A stretch of 64,000 bases of DNA, taken from positions 1 to 64,000 of the forward strand of contig NZ_JHXV01000019.1 of NCBI RefSeq assembly GCF_000621625.1, given 5' to 3'. This document shows positions 52,684 through 61,360 of the stretch, one piece after another (within the stretch, counting starts at the first letter, position 1; each line of letters starts with the position of its first letter). The translations under genes were made by a program, and so were the position numbers. Source of the DNA: Crocinitomix catalasitica ATCC 23190 (lineage in GTDB: Bacteria; Bacteroidota; Bacteroidia; Flavobacteriales_D; Crocinitomicaceae). The notes under the pieces are model-generated. The model saw nothing but the letters and a program-made list of their open reading frames with translations. It searched no databases and was not told the DNA's origin.

Positions 52684-53217
52684 ATGAACCGAATTAATCG
52701 TATTTTAATCAATATTTTATGCTGCTTTCAATTCATTTGGAGTTCGATCCTAATATTTTTTAGTGTAAAAGGACTTGTAACAATTGATTGTGACAACCCC
52801 CAACAATATTCAGCACATGCTGAAATACTAATTAGTGACAATTGTTACCTCAACTATTTTCTAGTCTACAATATTAGTTTTATTGTGCCTTTCGTCGGAT
52901 TAATTGCCAGTATTCTATTATTTTATAAACAAAAAATTGGATGGATTGGCAGTGTTTTTGTAAATGCGATGTTTGCGGTAATTCTTGTTTTTCTCTTAAC
53001 TATCACTCAGTTCACGTTAAGATATACCGAGTTATTAATAATGTTGATACTAATTATTGGTGTTTTAGGATTGGTATTGATGTGTAAAAGATCTATTCGT
53101 GAATATTTTAAAGTTAAGATTTGGCACATAGTACTGATTGGCGTTGTAATTGGACTTTTGATATTGATAAATTATATGATTTTTTCGATAGAACCAGAAG
53201 TTGGTGGTTGCGGTTAG
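52684..53217 (+). CDS. Multi-pass membrane protein of unknown function
   Basis: A 177-residue hydrophobic protein with about five predicted membrane helices (ILINILCCFQFIWSSILIFF; FIVPFVGLIASILLFY; FVNAMFAVILVFLLTI; LLIMLILIIGVLGLVLM; IVLIGVVIGLLILINYMI). A polar loop with two cysteines (DCDNPQQYSAHAEILISDNC) lies between helices 1 and 2. It ends EVGGCG. No family recognised. It is next to the probable defence locus but on the opposite strand, so a link is speculative. Confidence 0.65.
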   Translation: MNRINRILINILCCFQFIWSSILIFFSVKGLVTIDCDNPQQYSAHAEILISDNCYLNYFLVYNISFIVPFVGLIASILLFYKQKIGWIGSVFVNAMFAVILVFLLTITQFTLRYTELLIMLILIIGVLGLVLMCKRSIREYFKVKIWHIVLIGVVIGLLILINYMIFSIEPEVGGCG

Positions 53218-53381
53218 GCTTTTGAGATGGTTTGGAGATATGGCAACGATCCTTATTGAGAATGCTTTGTGTTGGCATAATTCAAAGAACAGAGTCATTA
53301 TGCTGCGTTATCTAGATATGAATCGGGAGAGGGTGAGAGGTGGGTAGCTCTCAGTATTACCCTTCTATTCTTTACGCAAAA

Positions 53382-53813
53382 CTACTCAACCCACCAAAAG
53401 TTGGTACAAGAATTCTTTAAAAGTCCATGATGACCATTATTAATAATAATTATTTTTTCTTTCTTAGCTTCAGCAGGGATGTCGTGGATAAAATTTTTAT
53501 TATAAAATGGCTTATGATTAGCAATAAGTATAGATTCTGGAATTTCTAAGTTGTCAAAATTATGATCAACAATCTCACCTACCGCATAATTAACATTATT
53601 TGCAAATTGCCAAAAAGAACGTTCATGTTGCGAAAGCCGTTTGCTAAATTTTTGATCTGTTTTACCAATATAAGCTAAAGTATCTCTGCCATAAACATGA
53701 GAATCGCAATAAATTTGATATAGCACATTTTCATTGTGTTGTCTTTCAAACTCTGCTGGATCCCATCTTTCCTTAAATTTCCAGTCGATAATAATTTCTT
53801 TATATTCTGCCAT
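53382..53813 (-). CDS. GIY-YIG domain protein, possible nuclease
   Basis: A 143-residue soluble protein. Residues about 28-70 fit the GIY-YIG pattern: VLYQIYCDSHVYG, then TLAYIGKTDQKFSKRLSQHE with the second tyrosine-glycine motif, the conserved Arg and a His. A possible catalytic Glu lies in EIPESILI (about residue 95). The C-terminal part (KKEKIIIINNGHHGLL) is not recognised. It follows the HNH-NACHT gene by 79 bases on the same strand, so they may share a transcript, although a separate promoter in the gap cannot be excluded. Role in defence is inferred from position. Confidence 0.68.
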   Translation of the reverse strand: MAEYKEIIIDWKFKERWDPAEFERQHNENVLYQIYCDSHVYGRDTLAYIGKTDQKFSKRLSQHERSFWQFANNVNYAVGEIVDHNFDNLEIPESILIANHKPFYNKNFIHDIPAEAKKEKIIIINNGHHGLLKNSCTNFWWVE

Positions 53814-53892
53814 AATACTATTTGATTTGTTACAGGCTTATTTCAGTATGATACACAGTTTAATTTTTTATACAGGAGTCAAAATACAATAG

Positions 53893-56800
53893 TTACATAT
53901 TAATCAATTTTTTAATTTGTTTTAAGGTTAATGTTTTTGAAATGGACGAATAATATTGATCCTCAAATTTTGGTATCTGATAAAATAAATACTTAACTCC
54001 TTCAAAATTTCTTACCCAATACTCTAGTCTTCCCTTTACACGAAGAAAATCACTCTCATTTTTACATCCTGCACTTACTATTTCCTTCAAATATTCGGTC
54101 CTATGGTCCCAATCCCCACCCCCATAATTATTTACAAGTGAATCTTCATAAATTTCAATTAGATCCTCCAACTCAAATTTTTCAATGCAATTTTGTTTTG
54201 AATATCTCATCTCTGGCAATTGCTGATTTCTGATAATCCAATCTTTGAAATAATTCAAAGTTCGAGCGGTATTAGAATTGTCATATTTGATTAAAGATTT
54301 TAAGATATCCAATTTCAACTCTTCTTCAATCGAAGATTCTAAAATATTATAGCAATATTCTAAGGCACTACTATTTTCTCTTATAATTAATTTGTCAATA
54401 GAATGGATTTTTAAACTCTGTTCAAACTGATCTAATAAATCAATAATTTCATACTCAAGCCCTCCCAAATTTAAATAGTAGTCCACCAAATCTCTTTTCT
54501 CGTAATATTTATAATTCTCAGCTTTTATCTCTTTGAGAATGAAATTAGTTGCCTCACGTAAATTGTTATTATTACAGTGTTTGAAATGGTTCATCCTTAC
54601 TGGATAGAGAATATTGGAACTTTCAAGATTTTCCAATATTCTATCATTAGTCTTAGAAAGCCCTGCTTTTTCTATGACAAAATTAGTTATCCAATTCTTT
54701 GCGTTTTCTTCATCCTTAATTTTTGATGGCAACGCTGGAACAATGAAACACTCCAGATACAATAAGTCTAGATAAAATTCATCTGGAAGTGAAATCTCAA
54801 TTCTCGCAGAAAAATATGCTAAATAAAGTTCTAAATACCGAAAATTGAATCGGTTTTCATTCGCTCGAATGGCAGTTTTAAAATTTGCTTTTTTCCAAGT
54901 ATTATTAATCCATGTAATTATAAATTCAACTGATTTTTCATCAAAAATGAAGTCTACATCCTTATCATATTTTAATAACTCACTTAAAGTAAACCATGTC
55001 CAACTTTTATTATTGTTTACCAATGATTCAACTTCTTTATAGCTTACAAATTCCTTTTCTCGGCATTTTTCACGTAATACCTGAGCCACAATATTGTTGG
55101 TCATTTGATCGTCATTAAACGATCGCTTTTTGTAGTCATAAATTTGCTCTTGAGTTAGCTCCAATGCGGAATTAGAATTCTCTTCGAATAGGTTTAAGGT
55201 CTCTGTTAAGAATTCTTTTTTACTAAACAATAATTCTAAATCACGCTTCCTTTTATCTGTACTCGAAATTGCAGGAAACTGTTCGATATAGCTATACTTT
55301 TCTGTATTGATTTCCTGTAAATTCTTATAAAAGAGATCAAAAAGCGTTTTGTTCTCTCTCCAATTAAGGCAGTCTCTAACCCTTAAAACAACTTCTGTGG
55401 ATAATGAATTCTTACGAACCCTTTCTAAAAGGTAGTCAACACATTGGTGGTTAGCAATCAATGAAATAGCACTAAACGCGTTTAATTGCCATTGCTTGTC
55501 TGATTCGAACTTTCCAAACAAGATTTTGAATGCTGCAAATTCTGTTTTTGTAGCTTTAAAGAAGTTTTTAAAATCATCATTTAATTCTTTATAATGCTCT
55601 TCAATACAATGATTTAATAAATTTGTAACAAGATTTAGATCAGTTATTTTGCCTTCATTATAATAAGGAGCTGTTTTCTCTAAAGTATTCCTCATAACGC
55701 TTTCAAACATGTTATGAAAATATGAAAGCTTTTCAAAACTAACTCCCCATTCTAAAATGCACACCAAGCTCTCAGGTTGTCTAATTTCTTTGATAGCCGC
55801 TTCAAGGTTATACTTTTCAGCAAATACATTCTCTTTGCGCTCACCCACCCCTGAAACTTCAAGCTCTCTTAGTAATGATATCCCTTCAAGCAGAATGTTT
55901 AAAAAATCTTCGAGATGATCAGAATCTATTAGGTATTGATAAAGTCCCGCACGATAGTACTGCCCCAATTCCAACTCATTGTTTGTTAAGATCTGGTTAG
56001 TTAATTTAATACTCGATATTTTTAAAGAGGCTAGTGTGTTTAGACAATTATATTTGGTTTTTTCATCTATTATTGAATTACAAATTTTATCTAATAGAAT
56101 TTTTTCAATTCGTAGCTTATGTTCATCAATTGAATCAAAATTTTCAAATAGTCTTATCGCTTCAGAAATGATCAAGCTTTCATTTGATGCTTCTACCTTA
56201 TTTAAGAGATATTCTATGATTTTAGAGCTATCTGAAACGAAATAGGATAAATCATCCGATTCAAATTTGGTATTTCTTATGATAATTCCTTTTGCTTCAA
56301 AAGATTCATAAATCTCTTTAAATATGGTTTCCCTCAATGAAAGTTCAATTTTATCTTTTTCAAACCGTACTAAAACGTCTGGTTCTCCATCAAGAATCCA
56401 ATTAAACAAGTTCTTAAAAGCGGCACCATCAACATCTAATAGACCAAATAAGAAAGAAACAGTATTCAACCAAGAAGGTTTGATTTTATCATAATTAGGT
56501 GAAAAAGAAATGAATTTCCTAATTTGTTCAAATCCAAGCTCCGAGAGATACTTTGCGGCTAGATATTCTTGGAAATTGTTATGTTCAAATTCCCATCTAT
56601 GGTTATTATTTGACCCCCTATTGAATAAAAAAGTTCCTTTAATCATTTTGAAGATTTGAGGACTTGATACTATTTCAAGTACTTCACTTTGTTCGTCAAG
56701 ATAGTTTCTCTCAAAACACTCTGCGGTTAAAGCCAGTTTTTGAATTTCCTTTTTAATTTCAGCTCCATATTCTCTTAAATTGGAAACAGTATTGGTAAAC

Positions 56801-57981
56801 TTATTAAAGTCCTCATTTATCCTTAAATCAATAAGGTAGTCAAATATTACTTTTCTTGATTCAGGAATACGGATTTCCATTTGGTAAAATTCTAAAATTC
56901 GAACTAAGAAAAACGGTGAGTAAAGTAAGTCTTGAAACTTAGTTTTTTCAATTAGTTTTATGAACAACTTCGACTTTTTACTTAAGCGGTCAGAAATGTA
57001 TTTATTTACAGTAAGCCAATCTAACCCTCTTAATATATAAGTTTTAAAACCGTCAATAGTCGCAACACTGTTATGAGTTTCGGCTGTATAAAAGTTATTT
57101 CGGCATGTTACTACGATTGTTGCTTCTTTATACTTTTTGCCAAGTAACGAAATACTTTTTGCAACTGTACCAATATGATCGGGATGAACTTCATCAAGAG
57201 CATCAAGAAGAATTAGTAAATTTTGTTCCGGAACCTTGGAAAAAGAATCAAAGTTTAGCTTAATAACATCTTCAATACTCTCTTTGTCTGAAATCGTATT
57301 CAATCTGATTTTAAAGGGATACAAATCTTTATTTGGCAGAGAATACAAATATGCGAGATGATCTAGCTCAATACTCTTTCCTGAACCAGCAACACCCAAT
57401 ACCGTAATCTGTTTGTTCGATTGAATAATATCTTCTAAAGACCTATTTTCAAAAGAATGGTTTTTTTCATCATTTACAGGTCTGATATATTTTGGGATGT
57501 GGTCTTTTAGAGGAGGGAGTAATTCTTTCTTAGGTAGTTCTTTAATGATTGGACTTTCTTCAATAGTATCAATGAATACTTCAATTTTTTCTATCTCTAA
57601 TAATTCTTGGATTGTTACTTCACCTCTTCCGTTAATTTTTTCGTCCCATTGTTTTAAAGCATTCGAAATTTTCTTTTCATGATCCAATTTGATCTTTCTT
57701 AACAATTGGGAGTTATATTTAGCACTATTTTTATCAATTACAGTATGATGATTGGGACAAAGTATAAATAAGTTTTCAATCAAGTTAATTGATTCAGAAT
57801 CAAGCTCTATTTCATGTCTTGGCCCATTTTCATTTACGGCGATTATGTGACAAACTTCTCCAATTAAAACTTTATTTTCTAGATTATAAATCTCCTCCTT
57901 ACATTTCGGAAATGCACATTGATTACCCGAAAGTGCAAAAAGACTTTTCTTTATGGCATCAGATATTGATTTTCTAGCCAT
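53893..57981 (-). CDS. HNH nuclease-NACHT STAND ATPase (candidate antiphage protein)
   Basis: A 1362-residue cytoplasmic protein. An N-terminal HNH nuclease (1-85) has CAFPKC (22-27), EVCHIIA (His45), INLIENL (Asn70) and LCPNHHTVID (75-83). After a linker comes a NACHT ATPase: Walker A GVAGSGKS (196-203), Walker B LLILLDALDE (255-264, with the NACHT Asp-x-x-Asp-Glu), sensor VTCRNN, and the FEHNNFQEYLAAKYL motif (about 460-475) typical of the end of NACHT modules. The remaining ~880 residues are helical repeats, a likely sensor. Bacterial NACHT proteins of this design have been shown to act against phages; HNH as effector here is inferred. It starts 5 bases after a small HTH gene. Confidence 0.87.
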   Translation of the reverse strand: MARKSISDAIKKSLFALSGNQCAFPKCKEEIYNLENKVLIGEVCHIIAVNENGPRHEIELDSESINLIENLFILCPNHHTVIDKNSAKYNSQLLRKIKLDHEKKISNALKQWDEKINGRGEVTIQELLEIEKIEVFIDTIEESPIIKELPKKELLPPLKDHIPKYIRPVNDEKNHSFENRSLEDIIQSNKQITVLGVAGSGKSIELDHLAYLYSLPNKDLYPFKIRLNTISDKESIEDVIKLNFDSFSKVPEQNLLILLDALDEVHPDHIGTVAKSISLLGKKYKEATIVVTCRNNFYTAETHNSVATIDGFKTYILRGLDWLTVNKYISDRLSKKSKLFIKLIEKTKFQDLLYSPFFLVRILEFYQMEIRIPESRKVIFDYLIDLRINEDFNKFTNTVSNLREYGAEIKKEIQKLALTAECFERNYLDEQSEVLEIVSSPQIFKMIKGTFLFNRGSNNNHRWEFEHNNFQEYLAAKYLSELGFEQIRKFISFSPNYDKIKPSWLNTVSFLFGLLDVDGAAFKNLFNWILDGEPDVLVRFEKDKIELSLRETIFKEIYESFEAKGIIIRNTKFESDDLSYFVSDSSKIIEYLLNKVEASNESLIISEAIRLFENFDSIDEHKLRIEKILLDKICNSIIDEKTKYNCLNTLASLKISSIKLTNQILTNNELELGQYYRAGLYQYLIDSDHLEDFLNILLEGISLLRELEVSGVGERKENVFAEKYNLEAAIKEIRQPESLVCILEWGVSFEKLSYFHNMFESVMRNTLEKTAPYYNEGKITDLNLVTNLLNHCIEEHYKELNDDFKNFFKATKTEFAAFKILFGKFESDKQWQLNAFSAISLIANHQCVDYLLERVRKNSLSTEVVLRVRDCLNWRENKTLFDLFYKNLQEINTEKYSYIEQFPAISSTDKRKRDLELLFSKKEFLTETLNLFEENSNSALELTQEQIYDYKKRSFNDDQMTNNIVAQVLREKCREKEFVSYKEVESLVNNNKSWTWFTLSELLKYDKDVDFIFDEKSVEFIITWINNTWKKANFKTAIRANENRFNFRYLELYLAYFSARIEISLPDEFYLDLLYLECFIVPALPSKIKDEENAKNWITNFVIEKAGLSKTNDRILENLESSNILYPVRMNHFKHCNNNNLREATNFILKEIKAENYKYYEKRDLVDYYLNLGGLEYEIIDLLDQFEQSLKIHSIDKLIIRENSSALEYCYNILESSIEEELKLDILKSLIKYDNSNTARTLNYFKDWIIRNQQLPEMRYSKQNCIEKFELEDLIEIYEDSLVNNYGGGDWDHRTEYLKEIVSAGCKNESDFLRVKGRLEYWVRNFEGVKYLFYQIPKFEDQYYSSISKTLTLKQIKKLINM

Positions 57982-57986
57982 TTAAA

Positions 57987-58190
57987 CTATTCATTTATAC
58001 TGGTTTTCAAATCAATTAAATCTTTTACACTTACCTCAAGTATTTTTGCAATTTGAAATAACAATTCTAAACTTGGTTGCGTTCTATTTTGAAAATAAGA
58101 GTTAACCATATTATAGCTTTTACTTAACTTTTCAGCTAGCCAAACTTGTTTTAGACCTTTCTCTTCAAGTACCTCTTTAATTCGGTTCAC
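57987..58190 (-). CDS. Small XRE-type HTH regulator of the NACHT locus
   Basis: A 67-residue protein starting at GTG. It is nearly all one lambda-repressor-like HTH (RIKEVLEEKGLKQVWLAEKL, KSYNMVNSYFQNRTQPSLEL, LFQIAKILEVSVKDLIDL). It is followed five bases later by the HNH-NACHT gene, so they are translationally coupled, and it probably represses its own operon. Small HTH genes directly before toxic effectors are a common defence arrangement. Confidence 0.88.
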   Translation of the reverse strand: MNRIKEVLEEKGLKQVWLAEKLSKSYNMVNSYFQNRTQPSLELLFQIAKILEVSVKDLIDLKTSINE

Positions 58191-58341
58191 TATGATAACG
58201 ATTATGAAGAATAAAAATAGGACTATTATTTAATAATATAAAATATTTTGAGATAGAACTATACAATTAAATCTATTTCGCATATATCATTCACCCAAAT
58301 GATAATAACTAAAAATTCCAAAACACACCCTCCCAAAAAAC

Positions 58342-59070
58342 TCAATTCCTTCCCTTCTCATCCGGATACAAATCCATCACCCGATCACTTTGCCAATAAT
58401 CCTTGGTTTCGATATCCAAAATGGAAACTTTGCCTTTAAAAGCAGCACCAGTATCAATATTCCAAACACTCATGCGTTGCCAAGGATATTCAATGCCCCA
58501 ATTTAAAGTTGGGGTATGACCGAGATAGATTTCATGAAAGAGGTTCAGTCGTTTAGGAAATGAAATTTCATCTGGGCTTACTTTTCCATGAACAGCCACA
58601 GCGAGCTCCCACAAGGTTCTATCCCAATTGCAATACGATTGATCGAACTCTTTAACTGGTCCGTGTAATGAAGAAAAACCAGCGTGAATGAAGAGTCTAT
58701 TTTCATCGTCAATGATATAATACTTCATCTTATTAAAAAATTCCTGATGCAAAAGTCTTTCCTCGGCACTGATGTTTTGATAACTATCAATTGTCGCTTG
58801 TCCACCATGTTTTAACCAAAGTGGTTTTAGTAAATCCTTGCTCAGCCAGTCGTTGCACCAAGCATCATGGTTGCCATAAATAAATTCACATTGGTGTGTT
58901 TTTTCCAATTCAATTAAAAACTGAATGGTTTGTGCGGAATCACTCCAACCATCTACATAATCACCCAAAAATATTAGTTGATCATCTACGGTAACTTCGG
59001 CACGTTTTAGTGCTTGTTTTAAGCCTTTTAAACCACCGTGTACATCTCCAATTACCAAGGTTCTTTTCAT
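58342..59070 (-). CDS. Metallophosphoesterase (Ser/Thr phosphatase or Ap4A hydrolase type)
   Basis: A 242-residue soluble enzyme with the dinuclear-metal phosphoesterase motifs: TLVIGDVHGGLKGL (GDxH), FLGDYVDGWSDS (GDxxDR-like with Gly in place of Arg), FIYGNHDAW (GNHD), LFIHAGFSS and YLGHTPTLNWG. The ATG at 59070 begins MKRTLVIGD; an in-frame ATG eight codons upstream is less likely. Substrate could be phosphoproteins or diadenosine tetraphosphate. Single gene. Confidence 0.88.
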   Translation of the reverse strand: MKRTLVIGDVHGGLKGLKQALKRAEVTVDDQLIFLGDYVDGWSDSAQTIQFLIELEKTHQCEFIYGNHDAWCNDWLSKDLLKPLWLKHGGQATIDSYQNISAEERLLHQEFFNKMKYYIIDDENRLFIHAGFSSLHGPVKEFDQSYCNWDRTLWELAVAVHGKVSPDEISFPKRLNLFHEIYLGHTPTLNWGIEYPWQRMSVWNIDTGAAFKGKVSILDIETKDYWQSDRVMDLYPDEKGRN

Positions 59071-59189
59071 TCGACTGTATTTATTGCGGTACAAAATTAA
59101 TGGATCGTTCGAAGAAGTAGCCTAGGAAACTAAAAGAATTGCAGTGTTTTTTAAGGAATGGCATCGCTTCCCAATGAAGAAGAGAAAGT

Positions 59190-59594
59190 TTATTCCAACC
59201 CAGGTTTCTGTCGCAAGTTTTTCTTCTCACTTTGGCGGGCTTTGTTTTTGGCATTTTTGATTTTGGAACCGCGCGTAGGTTTGGTTGCTCTTCGCACTTT
59301 CGGTCGAATTAAATTCTTGGTCAAAATAGCAAAGAGGCGCTCAGTAACCAATGCTTTGTTCCGAAATTGGCTGCGGCTTTCTTGTGCGGCTAATTGCAAG
59401 ACACCTTCGTTGGTTAATTGTGGAGCAAGATTCTTTAATAAACGGCGTTTTTCACTTTCACTGAGCCCGTTTGAATTGATCACATCAAATGTGAGCACCA
59501 CTTTAGATGCCACCTTATTGACATGTTGTCCTCCCGCACCAGAACTTCGAACGGCTTTAAAGACCGTTTCATTTAGAATGAGTTCCTTATCCAT
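59190..59594 (-). CDS. arfB: Alternative ribosome-rescue factor ArfB (peptidyl-tRNA hydrolase)
   Basis: A 134-residue protein that frees ribosomes stalled without a stop codon. The catalytic GGQ is in VRSSGAGGQHVNKVASKV (about 16-33), as in release factor domain 3. The C-terminal tail is rich in Lys/Arg (RRATKPTRGSKIKNAKNKAR) and would enter the empty mRNA channel. Length and layout are as in ArfB/YaeJ and differ from full release factors, which are about 350 residues. Confidence 0.94.
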   Translation of the reverse strand: MDKELILNETVFKAVRSSGAGGQHVNKVASKVVLTFDVINSNGLSESEKRRLLKNLAPQLTNEGVLQLAAQESRSQFRNKALVTERLFAILTKNLIRPKVRRATKPTRGSKIKNAKNKARQSEKKNLRQKPGLE

Positions 59595-59606
59595 ATTACA
59601 AAAATA

Positions 59607-60145
59607 ATAAGATTATATGGGATCAAAACCAATTGTTGCAGACGAGCTAAATAATTGAGTTTATTCAAATAAAATTAAAACATCCTTTTTAATACATCAA
59701 TATTTTATTTTGAAATTTTGAATACCCGATTTTATTTAACATCTTCTTCCTTTTTTTACAGCAAAAAAAGGAAGCAAAAAAGGCTGCCTGGCAGGGCCTA
59801 CATCCAATAGCCCGCTTTTACTCACCAACACCACTCTTAAAACTGGAAAAGATCGGCGATCTCCAATCAGAGATTGTAGCTTCCTCACTTTTTTACCAGT
59901 TTCAATTCGTTTCTTATGGTTCTTAAAAGAATGGCATCGAAAAATCGAGTTTCGGATATGATTATTGGGTTAAGTTATAATTAGTAAAATTATTTCTCAA
60001 CCTAAAAATCAATCAAAACTTATTCTCTAGTACAAAATGACCATTTTGGACTAAAGACCTCCCAAACTTTTGTAACTGATTTATTATATCGACATGATTT
60101 GGAAGTTGGCAGCGAAATGCGATCAACGAAAATTGAATGCACAAA
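59607..60145. other. Gene-free stretch with inverted repeats
   Basis: No convincing reading frame. It holds a perfect hairpin with 12-base arms (59746-59774), the sequence GATCGGCGATCTCCAATCAG (59851-59870) with ATCTC/GAGAT pairing, and AAACTGG/CCAGTTT further out. The look is that of a decayed intergenic repeat (REP-like); I cannot name it. Confidence 0.4.
59746..59774. repeat. Perfect 12-bp inverted repeat
   Basis: CTTCCTTTTTTT (59746-59757) and AAAAAAAGGAAG (59763-59774) flank a five-base loop. Similar CTTCCTTTTT...AAAAAGGAAG modules occur, as I recall, in dispersed intergenic repeats of Bacteroidota. Confidence 0.6.
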
Positions 60146-60175
60146 AAAAGGACACTCATTGCTGAATGTCCTTTT
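60146..60175 (-). terminator. Terminator of the cold-shock gene
   Basis: AAAAGGACACTCA pairs with TGAATGTCCTTTT (one mismatch) across a TTGC loop. The U run falls on the minus strand, 25 bases after the stop codon. Confidence 0.85.
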
Positions 60176-60199
60176 GTAAAAAAAAATATATTTAGTGGC

Positions 60200-60391
60200 T
60201 TAAACTACTGATACTTTAACCGCGTTTAATCCTTTTTTTCCTTCTTGAAGTTCAAACTCAACATTGTCACCATCTCTGATCTCATCGATCAATCCTGATA
60301 CGTGTACAAAATGTTCTTTACCTGTTCCTTCTTCTTCGATAAATCCAAATCCTTTTGATTCATTGAAAAACTTTACTGTTCCTTTATTCAT
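60200..60391 (-). CDS. Cold-shock domain protein (CspA family)
   Basis: A 63-residue single-domain RNA/DNA chaperone of normal length. KGTVKFFNESKGFGFIEEE carries RNP1 (KGFGFI) and HFVHVSGL is RNP2. Such proteins melt RNA structure in the cold or act as general regulators. A -7 box (TACCTTTG, minus strand 60443-60436) gives a leader of about 40 bases, short compared with cold-inducible cspA leaders, so thermosensing through the leader is not evident. Confidence 0.94.
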   Translation of the reverse strand: MNKGTVKFFNESKGFGFIEEEGTGKEHFVHVSGLIDEIRDGDNVEFELQEGKKGLNAVKVSVV

Positions 60392-60435
60392 GTTCTTAAA
60401 TTGTTATTGTAATTTGATTATTACAATTATGATGC

Positions 60436-60443
60436 CAAAGGTA
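60436..60443 (-). promoter_or_regulatory. -7 promoter box of the cold-shock gene
   Basis: TACCTTTG on the minus strand matches TAnnTTTG, 44 bases before the ATG at 60391. Confidence 0.5.
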
Positions 60444-60494
60444 GTTAAATAATTGATTTATAATTAAATAATTCTAACTTATTATTTTCGTCGC

Positions 60495-61247
60495 TTATTT
60501 TTCACGAAATAAATTCATTGTAAAAGTCAAAAGTTCTACCCCACCAGGCTTGCCATGACCGGGAACAACAACCTCAACATCAGGATACAAATCGATAATA
60601 TTATTGACAGTATTTGACCATTCTTTTGTGTTTGCATCTCCTAAATAACCTTCAGATGCGCCCACTTCTTTTATCAAACAACCTCCAAAAAGCACTTTAT
60701 CCTTCGAGAAATAGCCAATAATATTGTCACTTGTATGTCCTTCACCTAAAAATTGGTTCTCGACAAATGTATTCCCCACTTCAATTATTCCTGTATTCTC
60801 AAATCCATTTTCAGGAATCGGCACTTTCATTTCCTCACAAATCTTAATCGTATTAGCAGAAGCATAAGAAGGGATTTCAGCCAAATGAAAAGCATTCAAT
60901 CCACCCAAACAATCATCGTGAAAATGTGTCACAACGATTCCTTTAATTTTAAGCTGCTGTTCTGTTTTTAACCAATTGATTAAGGTCTTGGCAGCGGCAT
61001 CATCAACAGGTGTATCGTAGACAATCGCTTCACCATTATCAATTACTATTAAACCATTACAAGGAACGTTACCAAAGTCATCAGTTTGCAAATAGGAAAT
61101 ATGCACAAAAGTATTCGCTGTTAATTGTTCTATTTTAAGCGATTCACTTTCAAAATTAAGCATTGGTTTTTGGTGCGTACATCCCAATAAAATAAGGCCA
61201 ATAAATAAACTTAAAACCAGTTTCCAGTTCTTGTAATTAAATTTCAT
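60495..61247 (-). CDS. Subclass B1 metallo-beta-lactamase, lipoprotein form
   Basis: A 250-residue protein. A lipoprotein signal (LSLFIGLILLGC, Cys23) suggests membrane anchoring. All six B1 zinc ligands are in place: His108, His110 (HFHDDC), His171 (GEGHTSDN) at site 1, and Asp112, Cys190 (FGGCLIK), His231 (VPGHG) at site 2; Lys193 fits the B1 substrate-binding lysine. GYLGDANTKEW is also typical of B1 enzymes. It should hydrolyse beta-lactams including carbapenems, but activity and spectrum are untested. No mobile element is next to it, so it looks chromosomal. Confidence 0.9.
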   Translation of the reverse strand: MKFNYKNWKLVLSLFIGLILLGCTHQKPMLNFESESLKIEQLTANTFVHISYLQTDDFGNVPCNGLIVIDNGEAIVYDTPVDDAAAKTLINWLKTEQQLKIKGIVVTHFHDDCLGGLNAFHLAEIPSYASANTIKICEEMKVPIPENGFENTGIIEVGNTFVENQFLGEGHTSDNIIGYFSKDKVLFGGCLIKEVGASEGYLGDANTKEWSNTVNNIIDLYPDVEVVVPGHGKPGGVELLTFTMNLFREK

Positions 61248-61360
61248 AAGACATTCGGAGATATTTACCGTTCGAAATTAAGTAATATCTATTCATTAAC
61301 AAAACAAAATTTATGCGCTTTAATCCCAAATAACTGAAAATTCGCTATAAGAATCCTTGT

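Noticed and set aside
53382-53813. GIY-YIG protein as a homing endonuclease or intron remnant
   Set aside because: No intron boundaries, no disrupted host gene; a stand-alone gene fits better.
59158-59607. Plus-strand 149-codon ORF
   Set aside because: Antisense to arfB, which has a clear GGQ motif and family length.
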